Assembly (NCBI GenBank): GCA_944989445.1
Contig: CALYLW010000139.1
Location: 1,138,414 to 1,202,413, forward strand
DNA from: Ampullaceana balthica
Taxonomy: Eukaryota; Mollusca; Gastropoda; Lymnaeidae
Direction: 5' to 3'
DNA: 64,000 bases
Shown: piece by piece, positions 45,509 to 57,254 of the stretch
Layout: each line of letters begins with the position of its first letter
Numbering within the stretch: the first letter of the stretch is position 1
Notes under the pieces: generated by a model
The model's input: the letters and a program-made list of their open reading frames with translations, nothing else
Database searches by the model: none
Told to the model about the DNA's origin: nothing
Program-made: the position numbers and the translations under genes

Positions 45509-46042
45509 TACATCTTGTGTACTCGATACAAAAATTGATTTGGGAATCGATACCTTTTGAACAACTCCCACTCCGTTATATTTCTTGCTCTAGGGACTCC
45601 GAACTCCCAGCCTGCCTTGGAGCGATGTACTTTAGGGAAGGACGCGATTCCTGAGGTCGTACATTCTCGCTTTTTTTTTCTGCCGCTTGAAGCATCTGAT
45701 GAGAGCTTTTGGAACAGACACAGTAGTGGGCCCTGAAAGAAAAAAACCCGCACAAGTTGATTTTCGTTCCTGACACCGTAATGCGCAGTCTGATTGAGAC
45801 TCTGAAAGAAGTGGTCATCTGAAACAAACCCAAGAATCTATTTTTGGCGAGATCTTAGGACAGCAAGATTGACAATAGTAATATAGGATACCAGGCGTTA
45901 ATGGTCAGTTTTTTCCGGCTCTCACAAACAATTTAATTATTATTGGTTGTTTTGTGGGTTTTTTTTAAAGTTCTGCAAAATCCGATTTTTTTTTCCCTTT
46001 TAAGAGAAGGTTTGACAATGTAAAATATTATAGTCATACACT
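45509..46042. other. Non-coding stretch, nothing recognised
   Basis: Minus-strand frames of 85-107 codons (45430-45833) run partly into the repeat and show no family features. No element ends recognised. Confidence 0.45.
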
Positions 46043-46043
46043 A

Positions 46044-46150
46044 GAAATATACCCACACTTTGTAGCTGGACTCTGCTGACCCTTTTCCTCAGTATTAGTT
46101 GCTGGTTTTTACATATTTTTTGCCAAGTTATTTATCAAATTTATCTATTA
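46044..46150 (-). mobile_element. Helitron family D, 3' end fragment
   Basis: The plus strand starts ctagaaatatacccacac and runs through ctgctgaccctttt, agtattagttgctggttttt and gccaagttat. This is the reverse complement of the 3' end of the Helitron at 47.93-48.79 kb. The terminal hairpin is damaged, the CTAG end is kept. Confidence 0.7.
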
Positions 46151-46259
46151 CCAAATATTTTGATAATAGTACCCGTAAAAAAGGCAACTGCTTTGTACCA
46201 CTCAGCTCAATTTAAGATGCGTACACGAAAATGTGCGAACCGTAATTTGACAATAAAAG

Positions 46260-46845
46260 GTTTTTGAAAGCGCACCGCTCAAAATAAAGTATTTGAAAAA
46301 AAATACCGCACCAAAATGAACTCGTTTTGAATGCCCGCGTGAAGCTGTTCAATATCGAAATTAGATTTAATATTTCTCTATTTGTCTTACCATTTTCTGA
46401 TCTTTTAATGTATGGCTTTCGGGAAAAGGGGACAATTTGAAAAAATATACGTAAACCATCTTCAGGTTAAAATGAACCATCCTGCCAAATTTGGTCCCCG
46501 TCCATCATTTGGTTTTTCCGTGATTGTGGAACTTACAGTCAAAAAGTGAAACATAAAAACATCATATATATATTTACGCTCAATTATGTAGCCTAACGCT
46601 AAGGGACATCACTCTGCTTTTTTTTAATTTTGTGTTGTGAGCAGTGCTGATTGACTCAAATAGTTATTTTTTGGTGCAGTAATTTGGTGCGCCGTTTTCT
46701 AAAATTAGTTTAAAAAATGGTGTGGTGATTAGCACTGTAAAAATTATTATATAAATACTTTGTTTAATTTTCAAGAATATTTCGTATTTATCATACAAGG
46801 ATAAGTTACTTGGGCTTTTGACATAAAAAATAAAATAATAAAACA
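46260..46845 (+). mobile_element. Helitron family C, decayed copy
   Basis: Blocks aactcgttttgaatgcccgc, gttcaatat, cattttctgatcttttaatg and the later ataaatactttgtttaattt, atatttcgtatttatcatac, aaggataagttacttgggct are shared with 60.48-61.54 kb. The ggtgcagtaatttggtgcgc block matches the 55.2-kb copy in inverse. The 3' hairpin is absent. A minus-strand 60-codon frame here is a shadow. Confidence 0.6.
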
Positions 46846-46849
46846 AACC

Positions 46850-46945
46850 CGTAAAAACAAAGTTTTTGACTATAAATCCCTTATATATGAGACATAACTA
46901 ACAGTATTGATTATTTTCAAACATTTACAGACTGAATCTGTCTTA
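46850..46945 (-). repeat. Family A end fragment
   Basis: cgtaaaaacaaagtttttga, ctataaatcccttatatatg and agacataactaacagtattg equal the terminus of family A. The match is lost after the tttacagactgaa block. Confidence 0.65.
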
Positions 46946-46968
46946 ACTCAAGTTTGCTTCATAACCCT

Positions 46969-47002
46969 GGGGGGGGGGAGGGGGGGGGGAGAGGGTGAGA
47001 GG
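46969..47002 (+). repeat. Poly-G/GA tract
   Basis: Runs of nine and ten G separated by single A, then agagggtgagagggg. It has the composition for intramolecular G-quadruplexes on the plus strand, and is also a site prone to sequencing error. Confidence 0.85.
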
Positions 47003-47082
47003 GGAAAAGTCTGGTCACCGATTCGCTTGACCGAGCTCAGCGTGACACGTAAAATGTAAACAAAAGTGCCCCGGCGCTTCGA

Positions 47083-47495
47083 CGGGCTGTTAACGATTAA
47101 CACAACATGAATAGTTAACTTTTGAAAAATTAACGATTAATTAATCGTTAATTTCGATTAAAGCCAAAAAATGAAATTTATTGTGTCATAATTAACATTT
47201 ATTAAACGTACTTGTAAAAAATCGAAATAACACTGGAAAGTCTTCTTTATATGACATCTTTTAACAAAGAAAGTAAACAGATAAGTGTATTAACATTATT
47301 TCGTCAGTCAATAGTTTAAAACCAAAATGTTCATGAAATCGTCCGTAAATTAGTTTTTATTTATCGGCCGAAATATTTTATTATTTAACTTCCAGTACAT
47401 ATATAATTGGTGGGTCGATTAATCGTTAAAAAAATTTTGTCGTTAAAAATTTTCAACGATTAATCGAGAAATTAATCGTGAATTTCCGCAGCCCT
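47083..47495. mobile_element. hAT-like MITE with ATTAATCG inverted repeats
   Basis: The left end cgggctgttaacgattaac and right end gattaatcgtg..ccgcagccct are inverted, and both halves contain several attaacgattaa / attaatcg words, a style seen in many hAT MITEs of animals. AT-rich centre, non-coding. The TSD was not resolved. Confidence 0.65.
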
Positions 47496-47931
47496 AATAT
47501 ATATATATATATCCACATTAAAAAAAAGAAATTCAACCGTCTGTTAATAAGCACATCTGAAAAATGATTAAAAAGCAACTTTAGAAATGGCCTATGTTAT
47601 TCCGACTACAAAGGAATGAACATAACATGTTCAATTCGCAATTCATATTAATTAAGCGTTTTCAGGATCACTTTATTAAATTTAGTCAACTTCTGTTAAT
47701 ACGTTCGGTAGCGAAAGTTTATAATGTATAGTTTGTATATATATAGCTTATGTAAACTTTTTAAAAGTGTAAGTTTTTTTGACATAGGCCATCGCTTTCC
47801 ACATAAAATAAACTCGCTACACCTTTGGTTTATAATTAAATGTCGAGTTATGAATCGTATTTTTAAAAAATCGCAATTTCATTCACACATGTAAAATATT
47901 AAATAAAAAATTAAAATAATTTAAACGCACA
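47496..47931. other. Non-coding stretch, nothing recognised
   Basis: A short ta run at 47497-47511, then AT-rich sequence to the Helitron start. Confidence 0.5.
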
Positions 47932-48790
47932 TCTAATATATAAAGCTCAGTTGATGTTTGTATGTTTGTTTGTTTGTATCCATTTAAAAAAAGGCCACTA
48001 CTTTGTTGACATTTTTCCAAAAGATCTCTACCACTGTCGTCACTAAAAAAGCTCACATATTTTTACGACACTGCATCGTAACACAATTGTAATTAATACA
48101 ATATTTGCGATAAGCGTCCATGATATAAAGATAATATGGCACTACCCCCCTTAAAGGCAAAATCTGCTTAACCTATAGCGCCAATAAATTAAATTATAAA
48201 TGCTTCATATAAAATGTACTTTCTAAAATACTTGAAAGAAACTAAAGCAATCGTATTAAAAAGAATTCAAGAAAATGTGCACACCGTATTTAGATAATAA
48301 TAATTAATGGTTATAGAAATATTCTGGCTTAATAAAAAGTCTGCTCATAACAACTGGACCAAAAATAACTCTACTTTTGTAATCTATTTATAGTTGTTCT
48401 AACATGGAAATAATATTTGAATTGTTATATATTTGTGTCTTTTATTGTCTAAATATGGTGTGCACATTTCTTAATATCATTTTAATACGACGTTTTTTTT
48501 AAAAAAGTATTTTAGAAAGTACATTTATAATTTTGTTTATTGGCGCTATGAGTTATGTAGCCTTTGCCTTTTTAAAGGATAGTGCCATATGTTCTTTATC
48601 TCATAGACTCGGTTACAAATATTGTATTACTTACAATTGTGTTACTATGCAGTGTCGTTATTTCCCATAATATTTTAACTAATAGATGAATCTGAAATAT
48701 AACTTGGCAAATAAAAATTGTAATAACCAGCAACTAATACTGGGAAAAAGGTCAGCACACTCCCGCTACAAAGAGCGGGTATATTTCTAG
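47932..48790 (+). mobile_element. Non-autonomous Helitron family D, complete
   Basis: It begins TCTAATATATAAAGCTCAGT after an A (47931) and ends CTAG (48787-48790) before a T, the canonical Helitron A|T insertion. A hairpin CCCGCT..AGCGGG (48762-48779) precedes the end by seven bases plus CTAG. No target-site duplication, as expected. The 859-bp body has no Rep/helicase coding but holds a long inverted repeat (48.06-48.68 kb). A 3' end of the same family lies inverted at 46.04 kb. Confidence 0.85.
48055..48680. repeat. Long inverted repeat inside the Helitron
   Basis: The left arm, about 48055-48300 (ctgcatcgtaacacaattgt, gatataaagataatatggca, ctttctaaaatacttgaaag, gtgcacaccgtattta), is complementary to the right arm, about 48430-48680 (taaatatggtgtgcac, gtattttagaaagtac, ttggcgctatgagtta, gtgccatatgttctttatct, acaattgtgttactatgcag). 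The spacer is about 130 bases. Mismatches are scattered, so the arms are not freshly copied. Confidence 0.85.
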
Positions 48791-50436
48791 TATATATATA
48801 TAAGTTTTCAGATGTGCTTATTAACATAGTATAAGTTTTAAAGTTTAAAATTATACAGATTTCTTATAAATTAACTGAAAAAATTTGAATTTTTAATAGG
48901 GTCAGGTACATAGTTTTTTTTATAAAACCTCATTCAGAACACTCTATTTTTGATCCTCTATCAGATACAGGGGATAATTATAAAATTTGAAAAATGTGAC
49001 ATAGCCGTTTCTTCCCTTGAGGTCTTCATATGTGTGTGTGTGTGTATACGCACACACATATATATAAATATACTCTATACAACTTGAACAATAAGACTGA
49101 TAAAGGCAGTTGTGAACTACCAGTCAAGCAACAAACAGATAAGCTATAGGGATAGATAGTCATTTTATGTTTTAATTAGGAAAAAATGTCTATGTTTCGA
49201 TTACTTTTTATGATGATAACAATAATCAGAAATCTGTTTCGGTGGAAAATTCCAAATTATTTTTTTAAACGGTTAAATAGCAATGTCCCAATTAAATAGC
49301 ATATTCACTAAATTGGGAGCAAACCGGTTTGGTCATTCGTCGATTTAAAGTTTGCTGGATTATAATTGGAGGGGAAAATAAAATATAAATTTGTTATAGC
49401 ATCCTTAAAACAAAATGATTTATATGCGAAGCATAGACAGCATAAATGCATAGCTACCAGATTTCAACTTAATCTAGTAGAAGGGTACATGTCTTTAGAT
49501 TCAATATTTCAACAATCTTCTGATTTTTCCATTTTTACCAAATGAATTTTAAATATATTCTTAATCATTTTCTTACTTTTAAAGCGTCCTTGCAAGGAAG
49601 TTGTTGTTTTTTTTAAGAGATGCAAAAAATATTTTTATAATCTAATCCGTATTTTAAAAACTGTAATCTTTACATCACTGGCAGAGGCATTATATTATTT
49701 TACACAACGAATCCTAAAAAAAAAGAAAACAAAAACTCGCAAAAATTAACTCTGCTAAGACATAAAAGGACAAACAAAAATATAGCAATCACCGTATCTA
49801 TCCACCACTAATCAAGAAAGTAGACGCTGAATATGAGGCTGGCGAACAAATGACGAGATGATGATATACATTTGTTATCGACAAAGGTTTGACGCTTATC
49901 ATGAAACCCACTACCAAACGTGTAGTCACGTGGGAAGTCTTTAAAATTTTGTAAAGTTATCAAAGTCATGGGTGCACTCTTGGTTTGGCACTTGGTGGTT
50001 TTTTTTTAATTTAAATTTAGATAGATCAACGCTACTCAAATAAATTTGGCGGCACCAATTTTACCAATCTTAGTAATACTTGGCTGTGTAATGTTTTTGA
50101 GGAGTGCGTTTATAATTACTCGTCAGTTATTGAGTTATGACATAAGATCCTCTTTTCATTGATATATTTTTTGTAATAAAGGCAACATTTTACTGTATTA
50201 CCTTGAACGCCAGGATGTCTGATATTTCATATTTTAACTCGGTCACTTTAAAACTATTTTTTTTTGTTTCACACATTTTTAAAAACGACGCTACTCAGCT
50301 TAATTACAAACTTTAGAAAAAGCGGTTAACTTAGCATGCTAATAAACAGCCTTTATTGATCAACAGCCCACATATAATAAAATGTCAAACAATAAACAAC
50401 AAAAAAAAATAAGACAATCGTAAAGTTAGCTATCAC
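48791..50436. other. Non-coding stretch, nothing recognised
   Basis: AT-rich spacer with a tg/ca-palindromic microsatellite at 49030-49075 (tgtgtgtgtatacgcacaca). No gene supported. Confidence 0.5.
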
Positions 50437-50759
50437 TAGGATTGCCAACTCTCCTGTTTTTGCCGGGAGTCTCCTGGAATCGGCTTTCATGTCCCGTCTC
50501 CCTGTTAACTATGACCCGGGAGATATGAAAAAAATTTATAGCATGCATGCTTTGTAAATTGTAACGTGTCAAAATAATTGTTTTGTTTAAATCTTTCTGT
50601 TATTAGTAATCATATAATTTCACAACTTGGTTAAAATCACCAACACGTGTAATATGTAAACCAAAAAAGTGAACAAACACCTGTTATATTTGTTACGTGT
50701 TATAGTGTTTTCAATTCTACAATCTCCTGTGTTCGAGGTTGTGGGAGTTGGTAACCCTA
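50437..50759. mobile_element. hAT-like MITE with TAGGATTGCC ends
   Basis: The ends TAGGATTGCCAACTCTCC and GGGAGTTGGTAACCCTA are inverted. The flanks gctatcac (50429-50436) and gttatgac (50760-50767) agree at six of eight bases, consistent with an old 8-bp TSD. Subterminal ccgggagtctcctgg and cccgggaga blocks. 323 bp, non-coding. Confidence 0.75.
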
Positions 50760-50767
50760 GTTATGAC

Positions 50768-52978
50768 GATCGGGTTTTCCCCACAAAGGATTATTTCTTC
50801 AAACTCAAGCACTACTCGACACGGAGAAAAACAAACACAACATTGAGCAATTTCAATTCTTTTATTTTTATTACGTCTTTGTGCTCACAAAGTAATCGTA
50901 AATCTTGACCGTGGCCTCGTTGGGAAAGAGCTAATTCAGCTTGAAAATGATTCCGAGCAAAAAGTCAAAGTTGAAAAAAGTTGTTTACGATTACAAGGTT
51001 TGGAAAACAAAAGTTTGAGTTATCATTTTGTACTGCCAATGGTTCTGTAGAAATTTACCCACAACTAGAAAACAAACCCTCGGAATTCTGTGTTTGTGGG
51101 GTCATGTGAATGTACAACAATCATTTCAACAAAACCCCCAGAGAGAATATCAATATTTATCTGGAAAGAAATTATACACTTTTACAAAGGATTAGCTTTT
51201 TTTAAAAAAAATTCTTAGCGATCTAACTCTAGAAATTATTTAATAAAACTGCGAAATTTTAATCACCCTATCATTGAATTCATTGAAGTGCAGACCTTCC
51301 TTCTAATTAAAGTGTAAGCATACTTTTACTTTTCATGTCTTTTGGTTTCATTCCGCCATGAAATTTTTATCTGGAATTCATAAAGATCTTGTAACGAAAG
51401 TAAATAACTCTTGTTAATAAAAAAAATAATTGATAAAGAACTATAATATACTATTAATAAATTAAACTAGTTAGGACAAGGACAACGAATATCGGCACGA
51501 TATAAGTAGAAGATGTAGAAATAAGTAAGAAGTGTATACATTACGAATACGATTGACGAGGTTACACTAATCTGCATGTGCTAGACTTTTTTGTGGATAT
51601 TTTAAAAATGTTATACCCAACTTTGATAATGGAAGAAACTCTTACTTATATTAAATTATTTGTAGCCGTGTGTAGGCTTCTAATATACAGTATTTTATAG
51701 TCAACAATAAGGTGGAGGATTACATTTATCAAGGTTTATTTGTTTTTATAATTCTGCAACCAAACACTTTTTACGTTGGGACCGGAACAACACACAACGC
51801 ACCAATACGTCACTCAGTCACTACTTCCCAGTGCATCTCGGTGCGGTGCACATGGTGCGGCGCTGTGTGGGTGTGCAGCTGTGTGGGTGTGCAGCTGTGT
51901 GGGTGTGCACACTACCACATTCTTAATCAACATCTCACACAGACCAGGGGCATTGTATTACTGGCCCGCTGGCGTGGTGAACTCCAGTCACATCAAGGGC
52001 TGGATGACCTGCAGTGACGGACTGCTGGGGTTTAACTCTAGCAGACGGCTACATATTTTACGTGATTATATTGTAATTATAAGTGATCAATTGTGAAGGA
52101 AAACTCAAGTTTTTGTTTTGCAGACAGTTGAGTGTAAAAAAAAAGGATTTTATTGTTAGTTATATTTTTATTGCAACGTTATTACGACACTAGAAAACTC
52201 AGATCTAATCATTATAGCGTGTGTGACTAGGTTAGGCCCAGGGGTGACAAGATTACACTAATCATGATAGCGTTTGTGACTAGTTTAGGCCGACGGGTGA
52301 CAAGATTAAATTAAACAGCAGCTCAAACTATTGGAGAATCACGCTTTTTATTCAAAATTTTAAATTTGAAAAAGAAAATGGGTGAAAATAATGAAAACAG
52401 TTTTCAGAAACAAGATAAATAGAATAGGCAGTAATTCGGTCGTTTATTTTTCATGAGCGCTTGCTTAACATAGAGGAATAGTGAAAGAAATTTATTTACA
52501 ACAGGCAATGAAATTAATCCACTTACATCATTATGCTCAGCAAGCGTTGGTATCATGTTACAAAGGCTTTTGTATGTTGGATTTGTCGCATCTCGAACAA
52601 AGATTTTCATATAAAATACCTGATCCGTTCCAAGCCACACAGAAATACTAAAAAATGGAAAATATCATGGTAAACTATTAAACTATAGAGAAACAAAGTA
52701 GAATTCTTCAATCCTTAAAAGTACACATTATAAAACAAAAAGTACACAACAATAAAACAATGGAAAAAAATAAAATAAATGAAAAATAAGATGTATACAA
52801 ATTTGAGGTGAGTAATTATTAATTTCTGAACACACGTAACTTTAAGACAAATGACTTGATATTACATGGTTATGTTGGTAACATTACAGAGTGCTGTTAC
52901 AACGTGTGACCTGATGTTTCGAGGTGACGTAAAAGTCATATGTTGGGCATCTTCAACTCAATATAGAGTATAGAGATA
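50768..52978. other. Non-coding stretch with small local repeats
   Basis: 51861-51912 has three copies of a 16-bp unit (gtgtgggtgtgcagct). 52198-52312 has two copies of a block of about 58 bp (atcatgatagcgt, gtgactag, ttaggcc, gggtgacaagatta). Frames of about 100 codons at 51712-52096 cross the GT-rich unit and are not convincing. Confidence 0.5.
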
Positions 52979-52986
52979 CTCTAATA

Positions 52987-53285
52987 CAGTGCTTCTCAAA
53001 GTGGTGGTCCCCGGACCTGTGCCGGTCCGTGGGCCACCCGCCGCCGGTCCGCAGAATTTATAAAAAATACAGAAAGATCTAATTATAATCATCATTTTCA
53101 TCCATTAATACTAACCCTATAGAATATGTCAATTTTTCGACAATAAGCACATAAAACAAAACAAATAAAATAAAAATAAATTACATTTCGCTACCACATC
53201 AGTATAGGGAAATAGTGCACCGGTCCTTGGTGCAATGGAAAAAATCCCTGCCGGTCCGCCATACTAAAAAGTTTGAGAAGCACTG
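52987..53285. mobile_element. hAT MITE, family C1 copy 2, with perfect 8-bp TSD
   Basis: The ends CAGTGCTTCTCAAAG and CTTTTTAG..TTTGAGAAGCACTG match the copy at 9.37-9.67 kb (299 against 298 bp), and the flanks ctctaata (52979-52986, 53286-53293) are identical. Both copies keep their own perfect TSD, so they transposed independently and fairly recently. Confidence 0.93.
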
Positions 53286-53293
53286 CTCTAATA

Positions 53294-54256
53294 AACATCT
53301 AGAGAAGGTTTCTAAATTTGCTCAAAGTGATGTGTTGTATTAAAACACATGTGCTCCAGTGCACTACATGAATCATTTTTTTAAAATAAACAAACTAACC
53401 TGTGCAAGGGTAAAACATTTACCATAGCGTAGCTCATGTGTCTTAATTAAAACCCAAAGCACGTGTTTACATGCAACAGATCGTTCATGAGGCAACAAGT
53501 GTGTCTTAATTATACATGTTTGTCTTTGTTTTTATACTGGAAAAACGTTTTATATTGTCTGGGTTTCAAAACCACTTATTAAAGTAAACGTCAATCATCC
53601 ATTTTGTTACCAGTGAATTAAGTGATGGTAAAAGATAAAGATGTGAATGAGTGTGTTAGTGAGAAATTGAGTAATTAGGTGAGTAAGTTTCTGAAAGAGG
53701 GAGTTAGTGATTGGGTGGGTCCGATGTTGAGTGAGTGAGTGAGCTATGAGAGAAAAAGGAGTGGGAGGATGATTAAGTGGGTGGCTTGATGAGTGAGTGA
53801 ATTGGTGATTGAGTTATTGAGTGGGTGGGTGAGTTAAGAAATGGGAGTGGGAAACAGGCATATATTTATAAATGTGTGTGTGTTTGTTTGTGTGTGTGTG
53901 CGTGAGTGTGTGTGTGTGCGTGCGTGAGTGATTGCGTGTGTGCGTGTGTATGCGTGTGACAAAATAAGAAAATAAGGACCCCGCTTTTGAAGATTTTTTC
54001 GTTCCCGCTTGTCCGTAAAAATTTTGATTTAGTACTTTTTACTTAAATGGGGAACATACATTACACACATATATTTTCAGCTATCAAATATCATCAACCC
54101 GTCTGTAGTGGGTTAACAATCTTCTTCTAGTTATCGGTTTTGTGTTGTGGATATCTGATGACAGGAGACAAATTGGTTTGGGATTAATCATTTCCAACTT
54201 TATCATGAATTCAGTATTCTGAGATTTTTGTGCCCATAGCATTGTTGGTTATTTGC
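53294..54256. other. Non-coding stretch with GAGT and GT simple repeats
   Basis: 53640-53850 is rich in gagtgagtgagt/gtgggtga words, 53873-53960 is a gt/gc microsatellite. No gene supported. Confidence 0.6.
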
Positions 54257-54259
54257 TTA

Positions 54260-54410
54260 GGGGCCGTCCATAAATGACGTCACGCTCCTAAGGGGGGAGG
54301 GGGGTCACACTTTTGTGACGATGCGTGACGAGGGGGAGGGAGGGGGGTTGAAGATATGTGACGTCACGTCAAAACGGGTAACTTTAAATAAAACTTCCAC
54401 TGAAATATTT
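54260..54410 (+). mobile_element. TTA-family MITE, left part only
   Basis: tta precedes GGGGCCGTCCATAAATGACG, then cacgctcctaaggggggag and gtgacgatgcgtgacgaggg blocks as in the 25.2-kb copy. The AT-rich centre begins near 54380 and the right inverted end is absent. Confidence 0.75.
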
Positions 54411-54447
54411 TGTGGCTTACAATTTATTTGATGACTTTTTTTTTAAT

Positions 54448-54560
54448 CGGGGCTTCTCAATGTGCCGGTCGGTAGGCCATCAGACGCTGGTTGGCATAAG
54501 ATATCAAGAGACGAAAATTAAATCTTATTATAATCCTTAAGTTTGAGAACTCACAAGATA
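54448..54560. mobile_element. Decayed hAT C1-like fragment
   Basis: ggggcttctcaatgtgccgg, tcggtaggccatcaga and, at the other end, aagtttgagaac correspond to the two ends of the C1 MITE (9.37 and 52.99 kb) with many changes and a deleted centre. It abuts the truncated TTA-family MITE. Confidence 0.5.
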
Positions 54561-55113
54561 ACGTATGAAATTGTTACACTGCGTCGTTTGATGTTGACAT
54601 CAAAGCATTGTTGATATAACCGCAGCTCCATCGGCGAACGTTTTTGCCCGTTACTCCAAAATATACACGTTTATGTGTGCGTTACCCCCCCCAACCCCTA
54701 GACTCTAGGTACTGCTCACATGACTCGGGGATTTGGGGGATGGTTGTTAGCCCCCCCCCCAAAAAAAAACAGGTAAGGAAAATACTAATGGTGAGTTTTA
54801 CAAGCATGACAAATGTCTAAAGATGATCTGAATAGGATTATGTGTAGATATTTTAAGTCAAAACGACACGGAATATCCTTTTTCTAAAAAGGGTGGGGGG
54901 GGCTGGAATCTATTTGATAGAAGAATTATAAACGTTTTAAGTTTGATATAATTGTTCGGTTATATTTGGCCATTCTAGATATAATGATAAATGAGCCCAT
55001 TTAAAAGTTGTCAAGTATTCATTAACTTTATTTCATGCATCAAATTCTTGACATCGTAATTCGAGAGGAGCACAAAACAACTTTTCTTCTTAGCTCAGTT
55101 TTTAAGGCATTAA
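54561..55113. other. Non-coding stretch, nothing recognised
   Basis: Contains runs of C (54686-54693, 54751-54760) and a G run near 54893-54902. No gene supported. Confidence 0.5.
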
Positions 55114-55576
55114 TCTATATATATAATTCTCTTCGTGGTCGGACCCTGCGAGGCAACAAGAAGCTGCATGTGCAACAGATACTAATTTTAGAAAGCAGCG
55201 CACCAAATTACTGCACCAATGCATCAAAAGGTGTGCAAATCAAATATGCGCTGTAAAAAAAAATATTATATGACGTCATTGTTTTCGCTGATATTTTAAT
55301 TTTGTAAAAAGGGAACACTGTAAAAAGAGGATTTGGTGATGGTTAATTATAACATCAAAAAACAAAGGGGGCGCCATAGGCGCCCTACAACCCCTATTAT
55401 AAAATACTTTGTGTGCATTTCAGAAAGTTTAATGTTTCGTATTGATCAAACAAGGACAAGTTAGTTGGGCTTTTGAAAAAGGTCGGCGCCGTAGGCGCCC
55501 TAAAAAGTGCATTTAAGGGGTAAAAGAACTCTCCATGAGCAAGTCTGCGGCGTATGCTACGCCGCGGGGCGTCTAG
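55114..55576 (+). mobile_element. Non-autonomous Helitron family C, complete
   Basis: It begins TCTATATATATAATTCTCTT after an A and ends CTAG (55573-55576) before a T. The terminal hairpin GCGGCGTatgcTACGCCGC (55547-55565) lies 11 bases from the end. Two further GGCGCC palindromes (55369-55385 and 55485-55500) look like end hairpins of other Helitron copies fused in, the first followed by an almost-end acaacccctat. Non-coding. Relatives: 46.26-46.85 and 60.48-61.54 kb. Confidence 0.85.
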
Positions 55577-56349
55577 TTTTAAATATATATATATACTTAT
55601 GGCAGATCTCAAAAAAGATATTTAATGTACACAAACAAATTTACCAACATTGACAGTTTTATCAAAATGCTCGTCTCTTTTCTGAAATTTCTTACGAAGT
55701 AAAATGTTTCCATATGAACATCTTGCCATAAAAATCGCTATTTTAGTAGGCCGGTTCAAATTAACCCATGACAGTTGACGGTGGCAGCAACAAAAGAAAG
55801 AAAGAAGAAAAAAAAGAATTGCCCACGTAATTACGCTGTCAGACGATTGTGATTTCTACCAATTTTCGCCTTTCCAGCTGACGTCACAAATTCAACTTCA
55901 TCCAGCCGGTAACACAATCTGAGAATTGTTTAGTCTCTCAGACATTTTTGGGCTTGAAGGGGGGTGGGGGAGGGTATTGTCTGGGGGGTGTAAGAATATC
56001 TGTAATGGGCTTGGGGGGAGGGGCTGGGAGGAAGTCTGTTCTTGTAAACACATTTGACGCCGGCTTCTATCGGAAACTTGAACTATTTCGGTGGCGGAGA
56101 TTTCTATTAAGGGGACAGAACCTTAACGTCTGATCAGAGTCTCTCCGGGGACTAGGTGCAGGGATGGGCCTCGGGGGTTGAACGGACCCGAGTAAACACG
56201 TGACGGAGCAGGGGGGGGTCTGAGTCTGACCGACCGAGTACAGTGTGCAGACATCAAGGGGAGGTCTGTGTGGATAGAGTTATTAGATAGGGGGAATAGG
56301 GATGTGTACAAAGACATATTGGTGCCGTGTAGGTCGCTTTTAGTAGTGT
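55577..56349. other. Non-coding stretch with G-rich tract
   Basis: 55955-56040 is G-rich on the plus strand (ggggggtgggggagggt, ggggggaggggctggg), giving short glycine-rich frames only. No gene supported. Confidence 0.5.
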
Positions 56350-56600
56350 TTACCAATGAAGTAGTATTTCCCCATAAAAAACGTCTTTACAAATAAAGTA
56401 TAAAGTAATATATACCAAAAAAGTAATCGGTACCAATGAACTGTACCACATAGTAGTCGTATAACAAATAAATTAGTTTGTTCAAATAAAGTAAGCCTGC
56501 CTATAAAGTAGTTTGTGCAAATAAAGTTGTTGTGTACTATAAAGTAGTCGTGTGGATAAAAAGAAGTTTGCACACAAAAAGTAGTTGTGAACCAATAATC
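56350..56600 (+). repeat. Degenerate minisatellite, about 26-30-bp unit
   Basis: The words aataaagtagt, accaatgaagtagt and acaaataaagta recur about nine times with variable spacing. The complement gives a 77-codon frame without support. Confidence 0.7.
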
Positions 56601-56640
56601 GTCGCATCATCGGCATCCTTCCATCTCGTGGGACGATGGT

Positions 56641-56962
56641 GCATCACCCTTGGGTTGGGTTGCAATGCCTCGTGTGGTTGAGCAGTCCTATCCTTGAGTG
56701 ACAGTCTTTACCACAGCTTTTGCACACGAGTTCATTGCTTCCCAATGTTTTGGCCTTTCTCCTAGCTCTTCTGTCTGTAGTCTCCTCCATCCTTCGCTCC
56801 TCGGCTACTATGACGCCTCTTTTACAACTGTGCGCCACGTAGATCGGTGTTCTGCTTTACGCTCCCAGTCATTTGTGCGTATCCTGGCTGCTTTCATGTC
56901 CCTCTGGCAGACATCTTTAAATCACAGACGTGGGTGACCTGTCTTCCTCTTTCCCGAAGCCA
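56641..56962 (-). pseudogene. LINE ORF2 C-terminal remnant
   Basis: The minus strand reads GHPRL-stop-FKDVCQRDMKAARIRTNDWE and RKAEHRSTWRTVVKE; after a one-base frame change it continues with VAEERRMEETTDRRARRKAK and LVCKSCGKDCHSRIGLLNHT plus RHC. The order (GHPR..FKD..KRDMKA / WE..A..RS.WR / C-x2-C...SRIGL..H..) is that of the C-terminus of animal non-LTR retrotransposons. One in-frame stop and one frameshift make it dead. It belongs to the same broad LINE group as the remnant at 6.9 kb. Confidence 0.8.
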
Positions 56963-57254
56963 GTGTACCAATAAATAGCAGGTATTAATTATTTAGTCAT
57001 GTGTGACAATAAGATAAAATAAGAAGTTGCAGAAACTGGAAAAAGTGATTTCGCGTACAGAAAACAACAACTTTGTATAGTCAATAAAGACTTTTTTATG
57101 TTGTGGGATTAATGTGAAATGGGTGCCTTTCAATACATAGAGTCTAGTTGAGAAGAGGAATTATTGTCAAATCTCACCTGAGAGTGAAGGTTCAGACTTC
57201 AGACATAGAGATAACATCAATACTAAATGACAGCTCAGAGAAACACACCTGGGA
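56963..57254. other. Non-coding stretch, nothing recognised
   Basis: AT-rich spacer between the LINE remnant and the family E MITE. Confidence 0.4.

Noticed and set aside
56698..56937. 79-codon plus-strand frame
   Set aside because: Shadow of the LINE C-terminal remnant on the minus strand.
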